Notes: generated from the letters alone by a model not told the origin. Positions 1 through 9,236 are shown, numbered from the stretch's first letter. The stretch is DNA of 64,000 nucleotides from Paenibacillus azoreducens (GCF_021654775.1 NZ_AP025343.1:496001-560000); one strand, 5' to 3'. A program made the numbers and translations.

Positions 1-28
1 CCCTGCCGCGGGATAAATCCGGGCAGGG
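1..28 (-). terminator. Probable terminator hairpin at window edge
   Basis: CCCTGCC at 1-7 pairs with GGCAGGG at 22-28. It lies 31 bases past the stop of the leftward GH4 gene. The T-run expected on the minus strand would fall outside the window, so this is only a partial view. Confidence 0.5.
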
Positions 29-59
29 CTGTTCTGTTAGCAGTATGCATCACTTCTAA

Positions 60-1385
60 TTAAGCGTTAGCGGCAGACTTTTTGAAGAACTGCGGCAAAT
101 ATTCCTTATTGGCCTCCAGCATTTCATCCAGCATCTTGATCGCGACTTCAACCGAAGGCACCAACGGATGATGCGCCATCGCTTGGATGGCCAGGCCGCG
201 GTCGCCGGTGACGGCGGCGTCAATGGCAAGGCGTTCATACGTTTTTACCGCATGAATCAATCCGACAGCCATCGGCGGAACCTTCGTCAAAGGCAGCGGC
301 AGCGGGCCGTTTTTCGTCACGACGCAGTTTACTTCGATGCTGGCATCGTCAGGCAGGAAGTCGATGATGCCTTTGTTCGCGACGTTTAATGTCTGAATGT
401 CATTCGTTCCGTTATACAGCGAACACATCAGGTTGACGGCAGCTTCGGAATAAAAGGCGCCGCCGCGTTGTTCGAGCTGTTTTGGTTTTTCATTCAAGTC
501 AGGATTATTGTACAACTGGAACAGCTCTTCTTCCACGCGTTTCACGACCTCGGCGCGGTTGCCGCCTTTTTCGAAGGATTCCAGCTGCTCTTCAAGCATC
601 GCATCGGTCATGTAGAAGTATTTCAAATAATATGAAGGCAAGGCGCGCAGAGATTGCAGGAATTCCGGATTCCACTCTCTGGCGGGCACGTTTTTCGCGC
701 TGTAGCCGGCAGTGTCGGTCAGCATTTCATCCAGCTTGTCTTCGCCGTTCACATCGATCCGCGTGATCCAATGCAGGTGATTCAAACCAACGAACTCGGC
801 GTAAATGCGATCCGCTGCCACGTTGTATTTGGAGGATACTTGCTTGATCAGCCCGATCGGGGCATTACACAAACCGATGCTTCGCACTTTGGTATATTTC
901 AGGATGGCTTCGGTAACCATGCCTGCGGGATTCGTGAAGTTCAGCAGCCAGGCATTAGGAGCCAGCTCCTCAATATCGCGGCAAATGTCGAGCAGGACCG
1001 GAATCGTCCGCAGCGCCTTCATCATGCCTCCAGGCCCCGTCGTTTCCTGGCCGATAACGCCGTATTTCAAAGGAATGGATTCATCGCGGCCGCGGGCATC
1101 CAGCATGCCGACACGCATTTGGGTGCTGACGAAGTCCGCGCCTTTGATCGCTTCGCGGCGGTCCAAGGTCAGATGAACCTGGATCGGCAATCCGGATTTC
1201 TCGACCATCCGTTTGGCTAAATTGCCGACAATGTTCAGTTTGCGTTGTCCGGGCTCGATATCCACCAGCCACAATTCACGTACAGGAAATTTGTCGTAGT
1301 TGAGAATGAATCCCTCAACAAGCTCCGGAGTATAAGAAGACCCGCCGCCAATTACCGCTACTTTCAATCCTTGTTCATTTGCCAT
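60..1385 (-). CDS. GH4 family glycosidase (6-phospho-beta-glucosidase type)
   Basis: A 441-aa cytoplasmic hydrolase of glycoside hydrolase family 4, which cleaves (usually 6-phosphorylated) glycosides by an NAD- and Mn-dependent redox mechanism. The N-terminus shows the Rossmann NAD loop VAVIGGGSSYTPELVEG. The metal Cys is in GLCNAPIGL and a His ligand in GLNHLHW, both hallmarks of GH4; the length is normal. ATG at 1385 is preferred over GTG at 1394 because AAGGAG (1398-1403) lies 12 bases before the ATG but only 3 before the GTG. It is the last gene of a leftward operon with a sugar kinase, LacI regulator and CUT1 importer. That suggests a sugar imported unmodified, phosphorylated by the kinase and split here. 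The exact substrate (beta-glucoside, chitobiose-like or alpha-linked) cannot be read from sequence. Confidence 0.9.
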   Translation of the reverse strand: MANEQGLKVAVIGGGSSYTPELVEGFILNYDKFPVRELWLVDIEPGQRKLNIVGNLAKRMVEKSGLPIQVHLTLDRREAIKGADFVSTQMRVGMLDARGRDESIPLKYGVIGQETTGPGGMMKALRTIPVLLDICRDIEELAPNAWLLNFTNPAGMVTEAILKYTKVRSIGLCNAPIGLIKQVSSKYNVAADRIYAEFVGLNHLHWITRIDVNGEDKLDEMLTDTAGYSAKNVPAREWNPEFLQSLRALPSYYLKYFYMTDAMLEEQLESFEKGGNRAEVVKRVEEELFQLYNNPDLNEKPKQLEQRGGAFYSEAAVNLMCSLYNGTNDIQTLNVANKGIIDFLPDDASIEVNCVVTKNGPLPLPLTKVPPMAVGLIHAVKTYERLAIDAAVTGDRGLAIQAMAHHPLVPSVEVAIKMLDEMLEANKEYLPQFFKKSAANA

Positions 1386-1563
1386 TTTTCGCACACACTC
1401 CTTATCTGGATCGTATTGAAATCATATTTCAAGCTCCGTGAAAAATCTGGAAATAGATTCGGAGCCAACTACCCTATTGCAGTAGAACTAAATCTTTTTT
1501 TGAACGTCTTAAGCCTTGAAAAATGAAATTCCGATAACGCCAGGAGAACTTTCCTTCATTTGA

Positions 1564-2577
1564 TTAATCTGCATCAGCCGCTGTCTTTCCGACCATCGGC
1601 TGAATATGCTCAAAATCGCGGAAGGTCTGCATTTCCTTATATACTTCCGGGCTAATTTCAAGGCCGTCCGCTTCCATGGCCGACCATACGGCACCGACAA
1701 CCGGCTCTGTCGACAATGTTACGATGGTTGCATTCGGAGCGACAGGAGCCACCGCTTCTTCAATTTTGCCGCGGATCCAGCCGCGATCTCCCCTTGTTAG
1801 CAGACTTCCGGCCAAAACAACGTCAAACGTCTCCTTCTCCATGCCGAGCTTGCGAATAACGGCAACAGCCGATTTTCCCAGCTCGATGCCTTGGTGGCTT
1901 AAAATTTCCAAAGCTACGGCATCGTTTTGTACAGCGGCTTCGAACAGAAGTTTTACCGCATGCACAGGCACGCGTTTGTTATGGTCCTGAAAGTCGTTGA
2001 ACATATCGCTTACGCTGTCGTATCCCAGAAATTCAAGCAGCAGCGGCGTCAGAAGCGTTGCCTGTTCACGGCCGTCCCAAGAGCGGATAACGGAACGGAA
2101 CACTTCGATATTAAGGGAGCCGCCACCGCCAAAATCACCGTACATATAATCGAATCCGCCAACCTGGATATGTTCGCCCTGCGGGTTGCGTCCCGCGGAA
2201 TTGGTTCCCGTACCGCAGATCAAAGCCACGCCGTATGGGCGGTTGGTGCCTGCCCGCAGGCCAATCATGGTATCGCAATTAATCGAATAATTCCGCGTAA
2301 ACCCGATTTCCTGAATCAAAGGATGCAGGATGCGATAATCCACTTCGCGATCAGCTCCGGCCAATCCAAAGTAAGCATGCGAAATGTCATGAATCTGAAG
2401 ATCCGCTTCCGCTAGCGCGCCTTCCGCCGCCGCACGGATGCTTTGCGCGGCAGTCTCACGGTCAATCTGGTGGTTCCCGTTGCCGCCTACGCCTTTGCCC
2501 AGCACCCTGCCGCGGTCATCGGTCAGCAGAGCGTAAGTTTTGGTTCCTCCCCCATCGATCCCCAAATAGTAACTCAA
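1564..2577 (-). CDS. BadF/BadG/BcrA-type sugar kinase (N-acetylglucosamine kinase-like)
   Basis: A 337-aa ASKHA-fold ATPase. The N-terminal phosphate-1 loop is GIDGGGTKTYALL, and a second ATP-binding segment is GTGTNSAGR; both fit the BadF/BadG family, whose stand-alone members include N-acetylglucosamine kinase. The start is TTG at 2577, with AGGAG nine bases upstream. It sits between the LacI regulator and the GH4 gene, so it probably phosphorylates the imported sugar or disaccharide, or the monosaccharide left after hydrolysis. Specificity for GlcNAc is by family resemblance only; a glucoside kinase role is equally compatible with the GH4 neighbour. Confidence 0.85.
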   Translation of the reverse strand: MSYYLGIDGGGTKTYALLTDDRGRVLGKGVGGNGNHQIDRETAAQSIRAAAEGALAEADLQIHDISHAYFGLAGADREVDYRILHPLIQEIGFTRNYSINCDTMIGLRAGTNRPYGVALICGTGTNSAGRNPQGEHIQVGGFDYMYGDFGGGGSLNIEVFRSVIRSWDGREQATLLTPLLLEFLGYDSVSDMFNDFQDHNKRVPVHAVKLLFEAAVQNDAVALEILSHQGIELGKSAVAVIRKLGMEKETFDVVLAGSLLTRGDRGWIRGKIEEAVAPVAPNATIVTLSTEPVVGAVWSAMEADGLEISPEVYKEMQTFRDFEHIQPMVGKTAADAD

Positions 2578-2712
2578 TGGTCGTCACTCCTATAAAGGAT
2601 ATATTTTTGTGTGTAGATTATAAAATTCGAACTTTCAGCGGAGCGCAGGCTGAATCATTCTATAATCGTCAGGTCAAACCACCCCGCCTGGAGTGGTCTG
2701 CCTGCTAGAAAT

Positions 2713-3720
2713 TTAACCCGACGTTTCCTCCGCTGGCGTCACAGTGGATTCCCTCACGATGAGTTCGGGATCGAGCCGTACGCTGGCCCCGCGTTTCATC
2801 GTGCCGTCCATCCGTTTCAGCAGCATATCCGCAGCAGCAAGTCCAATCCGGTCCGCAGGCTGGCGCACCGTCGTCAGGTACGGATGCAGCTTCGAGGATA
2901 TATCCTGATCGTCATAACCTACGATGGCAACCGAATCAGGTACATGGATGCCTGCTTCCATAAGCGCATTGGCGACACCGAGCGCGATGTTATCGTCGCC
3001 GGCAAATACGGCGGAAGGGAGGCGGCCCTCACGGAGCCATCTGCGGCAGGTGTCATAACCAAATGCGATTTCAAACTCGCCGGTGAGCAGCTCGAATGGC
3101 GCCAAGCCTTGCTCCTCCAGTGCTTTCAGAAAGCCGCTGCGGCGTTCCTTCGTACTGCGGAACATGTTATGCCCGCTTAGATGGGCGATCGAGGTATGGC
3201 CCAGATCAAGCAAATGCTTTGTCGCGGCATACCCCCCTTTGAAGTTGTCGACCGTGACCGAAAACGCGTCATTCTCCGGTTTCTGGTTGTCGATCAGGAC
3301 ATACGGGATATTGCGGCGCTTCAGTTCCACGATATAATTGTCTTCTTCCATCGGCGAGAGCAGGATCAGGCCGTCTACGCGGTCTTCCTGAATCAGATAA
3401 TGGGCTTCATCGGACCCGATGCCGGTAGAGACCGAAACGGCGAGAAAATAACCGTGCAGCGCGAGCACCTCGTTCAGCTCCTTGACGACGGCGTCGAAGA
3501 AGGAATCCTGCAGGGTGGTGACAATCAAACCGACGATCCCCGTTTTCCCGCGGGCCAAACTGCGGGCGGCGGCATTCGGGCGGTAATCGAGCTCCTTGAT
3601 GGCTTCCAGCACTTTTTGCCTGTTTTTTTCGCGCACGGTTTCAGCGCCGTTTAATACGCGGGATACGGTCACAACGGAAAGTCCTGATTTTTTTGCTACA
3701 TCAAATATGCTAACTTTCAT
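2713..3720 (-). CDS. LacI family transcriptional regulator
   Basis: A 335-aa repressor with a LacI helix-turn-helix in residues 4-24 (IFDVAKKSGLSVVTVSRVLNG) and a periplasmic-binding-protein-like effector domain (about 60-330; GIVGLIVTTLQDSFF, then the Asp/Gly-rich HLSG and VAIVGYDDQDI motifs). AAGGAG precedes the ATG. It lies inside the sugar operon, downstream of the binding-protein gene. The two palindromic sites at the operon head (7107-7120 and 7180-7193) are the natural candidates for its operators, with release by the imported sugar or its phosphate. Confidence 0.93.
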   Translation of the reverse strand: MKVSIFDVAKKSGLSVVTVSRVLNGAETVREKNRQKVLEAIKELDYRPNAAARSLARGKTGIVGLIVTTLQDSFFDAVVKELNEVLALHGYFLAVSVSTGIGSDEAHYLIQEDRVDGLILLSPMEEDNYIVELKRRNIPYVLIDNQKPENDAFSVTVDNFKGGYAATKHLLDLGHTSIAHLSGHNMFRSTKERRSGFLKALEEQGLAPFELLTGEFEIAFGYDTCRRWLREGRLPSAVFAGDDNIALGVANALMEAGIHVPDSVAIVGYDDQDISSKLHPYLTTVRQPADRIGLAAADMLLKRMDGTMKRGASVRLDPELIVRESTVTPAEETSG

Positions 3721-3820
3721 GATTTATTCTCCTTGCGGCAGATTTTCCGTACATTTTTACATGAGCTTAACAATAGTATACATGTACGAGCCCTGGCCGC
3801 GAAGCTAATTTAACAGATGC

Positions 3821-3840
3821 ACCGCCCCTTTCGGGACGGT
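3821..3840 (-). terminator. Hairpin between binding-protein gene and LacI gene
   Basis: ACCGCCCC and GGGACGGT form a stem with one mismatch and a 4-base loop, just past the stop of the binding-protein gene. No T-run follows on the minus strand, so it is more likely an mRNA-stabilising or partial-attenuation hairpin that keeps importer transcripts above the downstream genes than a full terminator. Confidence 0.4.
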
Positions 3841-3854
3841 ACATGCTAAAGCCG

Positions 3855-5246
3855 TTAACGTTTGATAATTTCCGTAACCTTTTTCTGAATGATCGGCATG
3901 ACTTCTTCGACGGTTTTATGTCCGGTTTCGATCGGCTGCATCTCGTTGATGAACATGTCATTGATTTGCGAATAGTTGGTGACCAGATGGTTATAGGACT
4001 CAAATCCGTATTTTACCGCGCCTTCATAAACCTTTTTTACGTCAGCAGGATCGATGCCGTCGAAATGCTTGTAATAGGCTTCTGCGGCTTTCGTATTTAC
4101 AGGCGGGTTGCCGCCGCTCAGATCGATGGATTTTTCCTGAACTTCGTCGCCGACCAAATATTTGATCCACTCGAAGGCTTCCTTCGGATGTTTGGAGCCT
4201 TTCAGGATCATCAGCGGATCGACGAACAGCACGCTGCGCACTTTGTCGTTGCCGCCGGCCGGCACGGCTGCCACGCCGACTTTGAACGGGAAGTCGTTGG
4301 AGCCGGCAAGGCTCCAAGAGCCGCTGACGGTCATTCCGACTTTTCCGGTGACGAAGGCATCGCCGTTTTGGCCGGCTACGCTTTTGCTCCATTCGGTTGT
4401 CGGGGAGACCTTGTCTTTCAAAATCAAATTAAACAGTTTGTTATAGGCAGCGATCACGTCCGGAGAATCAAAATGAGTTTCGGACGGCACGCCGCCGTTC
4501 GTCCAGGTATCCTCAGAGTAAGGCTGAACGCCAAAATACAGTGGACGCATATCGCGCTCAGACCAGGTAAAGTCCACGCCATATTGCGTTTTGGTGATGT
4601 CGTCGGACACATGCGTCAGTTTTTTCGCATCTTCCACCATTTTGTCGAATGTCCAGCTCTTATCTTCGTAATCGCTTGGAGGATAAGGCAAGTTAGCGGC
4701 GTCAAACATGTCTTTGTTATACAGCATCAACGTGACGTACATATTGACCGGAATACCGTACGCATGGTCTTTTACCGTGTAGATTTTCATCAGATCTTCC
4801 GGGATGTTGTAATCGGATGCTTTAAAGCCGTCTTCTTTGATGATGTCGTTCAAGTCGAGCAGCATATCTTTGTTGTAATATTCCGCGAAACCGCCGTAGC
4901 CGTAATGGCTTGTGACGTCAGGCGATTTGCCGCCCGCGATCAAGGTTTGCAGCTTGCTGTCGAACTGCTCGTAAGGCGCCTTTTCCAGCTTGACCTTGAT
5001 GTTCGGATGTTTGGCTTCAAAATCAGGAATCAGCTTTTCGATAAAGGTGCGGTCTTCCGAATCGATCGTGTAGTGCGTAATCGTAACCTGTTCGCCGGAA
5101 GCTTCCTTTTTGCCGTTATCGCCTTCAGCCCCAGGAGCCACATCGCCGGCCGATTTGCCGCCGCTGCAGCCGGATAAAGCCAGCGCCAGAAGCATGACCG
5201 ACGAAAGCAAAAGCGTAAAAGATTTTTTCATCCCTTTCTTTTTCAT
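3855..5246 (-). CDS. CUT1 ABC transporter sugar-binding lipoprotein
   Basis: A 463-aa family 1 extracellular solute-binding protein. The N-terminus is a lipoprotein signal: a Lys-rich start, a hydrophobic core and the lipobox LSGC, followed by a Ser/Gly/Lys-rich linker. The mature part has the usual features of the family (ITHYTIDSEDRTFIEKLIPDFEAKHP; GKVGMTVSGSWSL). The open frame runs upstream to 5411, but ATG at 5246 has GGGGG nine bases before it and directly opens the signal peptide. It follows the two permease genes and supplies the importer's substrate specificity. No ATPase gene is present, so a shared MsmX-type ATPase elsewhere is assumed. Confidence 0.93.
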   Translation of the reverse strand: MKKKGMKKSFTLLLSSVMLLALALSGCSGGKSAGDVAPGAEGDNGKKEASGEQVTITHYTIDSEDRTFIEKLIPDFEAKHPNIKVKLEKAPYEQFDSKLQTLIAGGKSPDVTSHYGYGGFAEYYNKDMLLDLNDIIKEDGFKASDYNIPEDLMKIYTVKDHAYGIPVNMYVTLMLYNKDMFDAANLPYPPSDYEDKSWTFDKMVEDAKKLTHVSDDITKTQYGVDFTWSERDMRPLYFGVQPYSEDTWTNGGVPSETHFDSPDVIAAYNKLFNLILKDKVSPTTEWSKSVAGQNGDAFVTGKVGMTVSGSWSLAGSNDFPFKVGVAAVPAGGNDKVRSVLFVDPLMILKGSKHPKEAFEWIKYLVGDEVQEKSIDLSGGNPPVNTKAAEAYYKHFDGIDPADVKKVYEGAVKYGFESYNHLVTNYSQINDMFINEMQPIETGHKTVEEVMPIIQKKVTEIIKR

Positions 5247-5299
5247 GAACGTTAACCCCCATATTTCAAGTTTATTTGCCGCCACTCGCGACGGGGTCT

Positions 5300-6184
5300 T
5301 TACTTGATGCCTGTTAGTACAATACCTTCCACAAAACGTTTCTGCGCGATTGCAAACAGGGTGACGATCGGCAGCATGGCGAGCACGGAGGCAACCATGA
5401 GCAGATGCCACGGCGGAATGCGGAACCGCGATGAAGTGAAGGAAGACATGCCGACCGGAAGCGTGAATTTATCCGACGAGCTTAAGTAGAGCACAGGTGT
5501 CAGAAGGTCGTTCCAGCTGTAGATGAAGGCAAAGATGGCAACGGTTGCAAGTGCAGGCCCCGAAAGCGGCAATGCGATTTGGCGCCACATCCGCAGCTCG
5601 GTGCAGCCGTCGATGCGCCCTGCGTCAAACAATTCTTCAGGTAAAGTGGCAAAAAACTGGCGAAGCAAAAAGATGTTGTAAGCCGATCCGAAAAATGAAG
5701 GCACGATCAGCGGCAGGAAGGTGTCGAGCCAGTTCAGCTTGGAAAACAGAATGAACTGCGGAATCATGATGGCCGGATAAGGAAGCATCATGGTGCTGAG
5801 CATCAGCATGAACCACATATTGCTGCCTTTGCCGCGGTACCTGGCGAACCCGTATGCCGCAAGCGATGACGAGATCAGCGTGCCGACCACAGTCAAAACT
5901 CCGATAAGCAAGCTGTTGCCGTACATTTGGCCGAAGTTGAGCGTCTCGAAAATCTCTTTATAGTTGCTCCACTGCCAGGATTCCGGCAGGAATGTCGGAG
6001 GAAACTTCAAAAGTTCCTTTTTCGACTTGAGCGAAGTCGAGACCATGAAAAACAATGGCAGCAGCATCAGAAAGGTGGTGACGATCAAAGTAATGAAGCT
6101 GACAATGCTGACGGCATCGAGTTTGCGCCGGGGTTTCTTTAAAGAAGGCGAAGCGGTAGGACCGGCAGCGGGAATCGTACTCAT
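5300..6184 (-). CDS. CUT1 ABC transporter permease, MalG type
   Basis: A 294-aa inner-membrane permease with six predicted membrane segments after a cytoplasmic N-terminal tail of about 30 residues. The EAA loop that contacts the ATPase is visible as EELFDAGRIDGCTELRMWRQIALP. It overlaps the upstream permease gene by 4 bases (ATGA), so the two are translationally coupled, and it precedes the binding-protein gene. Together they form the membrane pore of the sugar importer. Confidence 0.93.
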   Translation of the reverse strand: MSTIPAAGPTASPSLKKPRRKLDAVSIVSFITLIVTTFLMLLPLFFMVSTSLKSKKELLKFPPTFLPESWQWSNYKEIFETLNFGQMYGNSLLIGVLTVVGTLISSSLAAYGFARYRGKGSNMWFMLMLSTMMLPYPAIMIPQFILFSKLNWLDTFLPLIVPSFFGSAYNIFLLRQFFATLPEELFDAGRIDGCTELRMWRQIALPLSGPALATVAIFAFIYSWNDLLTPVLYLSSSDKFTLPVGMSSFTSSRFRIPPWHLLMVASVLAMLPIVTLFAIAQKRFVEGIVLTGIK

Positions 6185-7074
6185 TTGCGTCCACCTCCTT
6201 CATAGTGAACATAACGATTCGAGAATTTCATGATGAGCCCCGTAAACAGCATGACCACGATCAGCAGCACCCACGCGAGCGCGGAAGAGTATCCTGCCCG
6301 GTATTCCTTGAAGGCGCTGGTGTACAAGTTGTAAACATAGAACCAGGTCGAGTAGTTCGGTCCGCCTTGGGTCATGACATAGGCTTGGGTAAATACCTGG
6401 AACGAGTCGATGATCCCCATAATCAGCTGGAACAAAAGCACCGGCGAAATCATCGGAATCGTGACGTTCAGGAAAATCCGGAATCGTCCCGCGCCATCGA
6501 GCTTGGCGGCTTCCACCAGGCTGGCAGGGACCCCCTGCAGCCCCGCGAGGAACAGGATCATGCCTGTACCCGCCGTCCATAAGGACATAATGATCAGCGC
6601 GTGAAGCGCATATTCCGGGCTCATGAGCCATGATGGACCTTTTATGCCGAACCAGGACAGCACGTAGTTGAAAAGGCCGATGGACGGGTTAAAAATCCAA
6701 TACCATAAGAGGGACATCGCTACCCCGGAAACCATGCTCGGAAAATACATCGCGGTGCGGAAAAATCCGCGGAACGGTATCTTCTGGTTGAGCAGGAGCG
6801 CAAATCCGAGCGCCAGAAGCAGCTGGACCGGCACGCTGATAAACGTATACCGCAAGGTGACCCCGACGGATTTCCAAAACAGGTCATTGTGAAACATCTC
6901 GGTGTAATTCGCGAGTCCGACAAATTTCGGCGGGTGGATAATGTCATAATCCGTGAAGCTGTAATAAAGCGATGACAGAATCGGATATAAGGCAAATACC
7001 AGGAACCCGATCAGCCATGGGGAGATGAAGAGATACATATAAAATGTCTGCCGCCGGCTTTCGCGATGGGTCAC
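6181..7074 (-). CDS. CUT1 ABC transporter permease, MalF type
   Basis: A 297-aa inner-membrane permease, first gene of the leftward operon. Six membrane segments are predicted, the first at about residues 10-33. The ATPase-contacting EAA loop reads VEAAKLDGAGRFRIFLNVTIP. GTG at 7074 is used; a modest AAAGG lies 11 bases upstream. It pairs with the MalG-type permease that overlaps it by 4 bases. The promoter and operator region lies at 7106-7193. Confidence 0.93.
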   Translation of the reverse strand: MTHRESRRQTFYMYLFISPWLIGFLVFALYPILSSLYYSFTDYDIIHPPKFVGLANYTEMFHNDLFWKSVGVTLRYTFISVPVQLLLALGFALLLNQKIPFRGFFRTAMYFPSMVSGVAMSLLWYWIFNPSIGLFNYVLSWFGIKGPSWLMSPEYALHALIIMSLWTAGTGMILFLAGLQGVPASLVEAAKLDGAGRFRIFLNVTIPMISPVLLFQLIMGIIDSFQVFTQAYVMTQGGPNYSTWFYVYNLYTSAFKEYRAGYSSALAWVLLIVVMLFTGLIMKFSNRYVHYEGGGRK

Positions 7075-7105
7075 GGAAACACCAACCTTTCTAATTGTTC
7101 TAAAA

Positions 7106-7120
7106 ATTATAACGCTTTAA
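7106..7120 (-). promoter_or_regulatory. LacI-like operator overlapping a -10 box
   Basis: TTATAACGCTTTAA (7107-7120) is an imperfect palindrome with a central CG, as LacI-family operators have. Read on the minus strand it overlaps TATAAT (7106-7111), a consensus -10 box placed about 30 bases before the importer's start codon. No good -35 box was found. A repressor bound here would block the promoter. Confidence 0.55.
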
Positions 7121-7179
7121 CTTTTAGAGATATGTACCCCTTTATATAAAAGGTTTCATGAGATGTTAGCGTTTTAAAG

Positions 7180-7193
7180 TTAAAGTGCTTTAA
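7180..7193. promoter_or_regulatory. Second LacI-like operator
   Basis: TTAAAGTGCTTTAA is a palindrome with 6-base arms and a TG centre, sharing its TTAAAG/CTTTAA half-site with the site at 7107-7120. The centre-to-centre distance is 73 bases, about seven helical turns, compatible with looping by a tetrameric LacI protein. A looser related sequence lies at 7166-7178. Confidence 0.5.
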
Positions 7194-7460
7194 TTTTCGA
7201 ATCCGGCCTGATGACATAATCATAGAGGATGATTTCGCAAGAATCAACTCTTTTTTTGCTCGAATGTAAGCGTTCACCTAAGCCGGTTAAAACGGAAGTG
7301 GACCAGACATGCGTCAAAGGCTTGCGCAGAGCGGTTTTTGGCTGATTTTCAAACCCGGTATTTTTTAATAAAAATCTTTAAAAGAATTTTCGGAAAACGA
7401 CTGTAATTTACAGAAAAGTGTGCTAACATACCTTTGTTTTTAAATAATTGAAAGGGCTTA

Positions 7461-7489
7461 GGTCCGTCGATATGATGGATCGAAAGACC
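7461..7489 (+). promoter_or_regulatory. Small structured leader before MATE gene
   Basis: GGTC/GACC and TCGAT/ATCGA form a two-part stem ending 48 bases before the MATE start codon. It is too small and lacks the conserved bases of riboswitches I know. It may be an RNA leader structure or chance. The rest of the 463-base intergenic stretch holds AT-rich sequence with no gene. Confidence 0.25.
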
Positions 7490-7537
7490 CCGATTGAATA
7501 TGACAAATCCTGAAGGAAGAAAGGTGATTTCTGACTT

Positions 7538-8947
7538 ATGACTACACATGCCGCTGATGCTTCGGAACGGTCAGAATCAAAACGCCTCAGTCTAGTACAT
7601 TTAACCTGGCCGATCTTTCTTGAATTGTTCCTGTTCATGTTAATGGGCAGCGTGGATACATTCATGATCAGCTCGGTTTCGGATAATGCCGTGTCCGGGG
7701 TGGGCGCAGCCAATCAGATCATATCCATAGCCATTCTTTTGCTGGAAGTGATCGGGAGCGGAGCCGCGATCGTTGTAGCGCAGTATTTGGGTTCCAAGAA
7801 AAAACTGGAGGCCGCCAAGGTAACGGGAAACGCTTTGACGCTGAACCTGGCCGTGGGGATTCTTCTAAGTATCATCTTCCTGGTGTTTGGGGGACATATG
7901 CTGCGGCTGCTGAACGTACATGGAGATATTTTCGTTTATGCGCAGTCGTATATGCAAATCGTCGGGGGCGGGATTTTCCTGCAGGCGCTCATCAACGCGC
8001 TGGCCGCGACGATCCGGACCCACGGATTTACCAAGGAAACGATGGTTGTCTCCCTTCTTATGAATATACTGCATGTGGCTGGCAATTATCTGCTGATTTT
8101 CGGCCATCTCGGATTCCCCGCCATGGGCGTTGAGGGAGCGGCCATCTCGACAGTGTTCAGCCGTCTGGCATGCCTGTTGATATTCTTCTGGCTGATGTAT
8201 CGCGTAATGGAGGTCCGAGTGGAGTGGAGGTACTATATCCAACTTTCCAAAGAGTATGTTCGAAAAATACTAAGCATCGGCATTCCGTCGGCTTTTGAAA
8301 ATATTGTATATCAGGTGTGCCAGCTGATTTTTACGCTTTATGTGACTTACCTGGGTGCCGAAGCCATGGCTACGCGGCAGTATGCCAACAATATTTCGAT
8401 GTACATTTATTTGTTCAGCATGGCGATCGGGATGGGCACGGCGATTATCGTCGGCCACTATGTCGGCTCGCGCCGGAATCAGGACGCCTATACGCGCGTG
8501 TTTCAAAGCGTCAAATGGGCTTTGGCCGCTACAGTCGCCATCGATTTGATCATTATAGCGTTCCGGGTTCCGCTGATGAGCCTGTTTACCGATAATATGG
8601 CGATTATCCGCATGGGGGCGCAGGTGCTCCTGCTCAGTATCCTGCTCGAAACGGGGCGGACGGTCAACATCGTTATCATCAACTCGCTCCGCGCTTCGGG
8701 CGATGCCCGTTTTCCGGTTTATATGGGATTGATTTCGATGGTGTGCATGTCGCTGCCGCTGGGCTATTTTCTTGTGTTCCGCCTTCATCTCGGCCTGGCC
8801 GGGATATGGCTCGCCATCGCCGCCGATGAATGGACCCGTGCCGTTATTATGTATTTCCGGTGGAGGAGCCGGGCTTGGGAGCGCCATGCGCTTGTTGAGC
8901 CAGTAGAGCCGGATCCGGTTCCGGCGACCGCAACGACTGCGGGCTAA
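7538..8947 (+). CDS. MATE family multidrug/toxin exporter
   Basis: A 469-aa polytopic membrane protein, normal for MATE exporters (about 450-480 aa, 12 membrane segments in two six-helix halves). The N-terminal half starts LTWPIFLELFLFMLMGSVDTFMIS, matching the family's conserved first helix with Pro and the GSVDT segment. It exports organic cations or drugs using an Na or H gradient; the substrate is unknown. AAAGGTGA is 11 bases before the ATG. The C-terminal tail is charged, then rich in Pro, Ala and Thr. It is monocistronic, with a weak hairpin (TACCC/GGGTA, 8990-9003) downstream. Confidence 0.93.
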   Translation: MTTHAADASERSESKRLSLVHLTWPIFLELFLFMLMGSVDTFMISSVSDNAVSGVGAANQIISIAILLLEVIGSGAAIVVAQYLGSKKKLEAAKVTGNALTLNLAVGILLSIIFLVFGGHMLRLLNVHGDIFVYAQSYMQIVGGGIFLQALINALAATIRTHGFTKETMVVSLLMNILHVAGNYLLIFGHLGFPAMGVEGAAISTVFSRLACLLIFFWLMYRVMEVRVEWRYYIQLSKEYVRKILSIGIPSAFENIVYQVCQLIFTLYVTYLGAEAMATRQYANNISMYIYLFSMAIGMGTAIIVGHYVGSRRNQDAYTRVFQSVKWALAATVAIDLIIIAFRVPLMSLFTDNMAIIRMGAQVLLLSILLETGRTVNIVIINSLRASGDARFPVYMGLISMVCMSLPLGYFLVFRLHLGLAGIWLAIAADEWTRAVIMYFRWRSRAWERHALVEPVEPDPVPATATTAG

Positions 8948-9150
8948 ATGAAGCCTGGAATAATTCAGTCATTTAATCCATTTCATAATACCCATTCAGG
9001 GTACAATCTTTTTCAGACAGCTGGTCATGTGAAATAGAGTAAAGCCTGCGAAAGTACATCCTTTTCAGGTCTTTGATGGTGTGGGACGCGAAATTGTTGC
9101 GAAAGTGCACCAATTTAATTATGAATCCTCCGTTTATGCTCAAAAGGTGG

Positions 9151-9236
9151 AAAAAAGATGCACTTTTGCAAGCTTCTTAGCCATCATTGCCTGGAACGCT
9201 AAAAATAGCTGCACTTTTGCAACTTTCCGGATGGAG
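9151..9236 (+). repeat. Dispersed repeat A, copy 1 (GCAAAAGTGCAT family)
   Basis: An intergenic block with two ATGCACTTTTGCAA-like motifs about 50 bases apart around a core shared with 63904-63993 in inverse orientation (the cores differ by only a few bases). It lies in the 753-base gene-free stretch between the MATE and DsbA-like genes. An open frame at 9081-9374 crosses it but has no family resemblance. Confidence 0.75.

Noticed and set aside
3843..5177. 444-aa frame on the plus strand opposite the sugar-binding lipoprotein
   Set aside because: Exact antisense shadow of the lipoprotein gene, with no ribosome site or family match; long antisense frames are common in this base composition.
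3855..5411. 518-aa version of the sugar-binding protein starting at 5411
   Set aside because: The upstream extension has no ribosome site, runs into the permease gene and would precede the signal peptide.
7461..7489. Riboswitch before the first MATE gene
   Set aside because: The stem is short and none of the conserved cores I know (guanidine, preQ1, SAM, cyclic-di-GMP types) can be placed on it.
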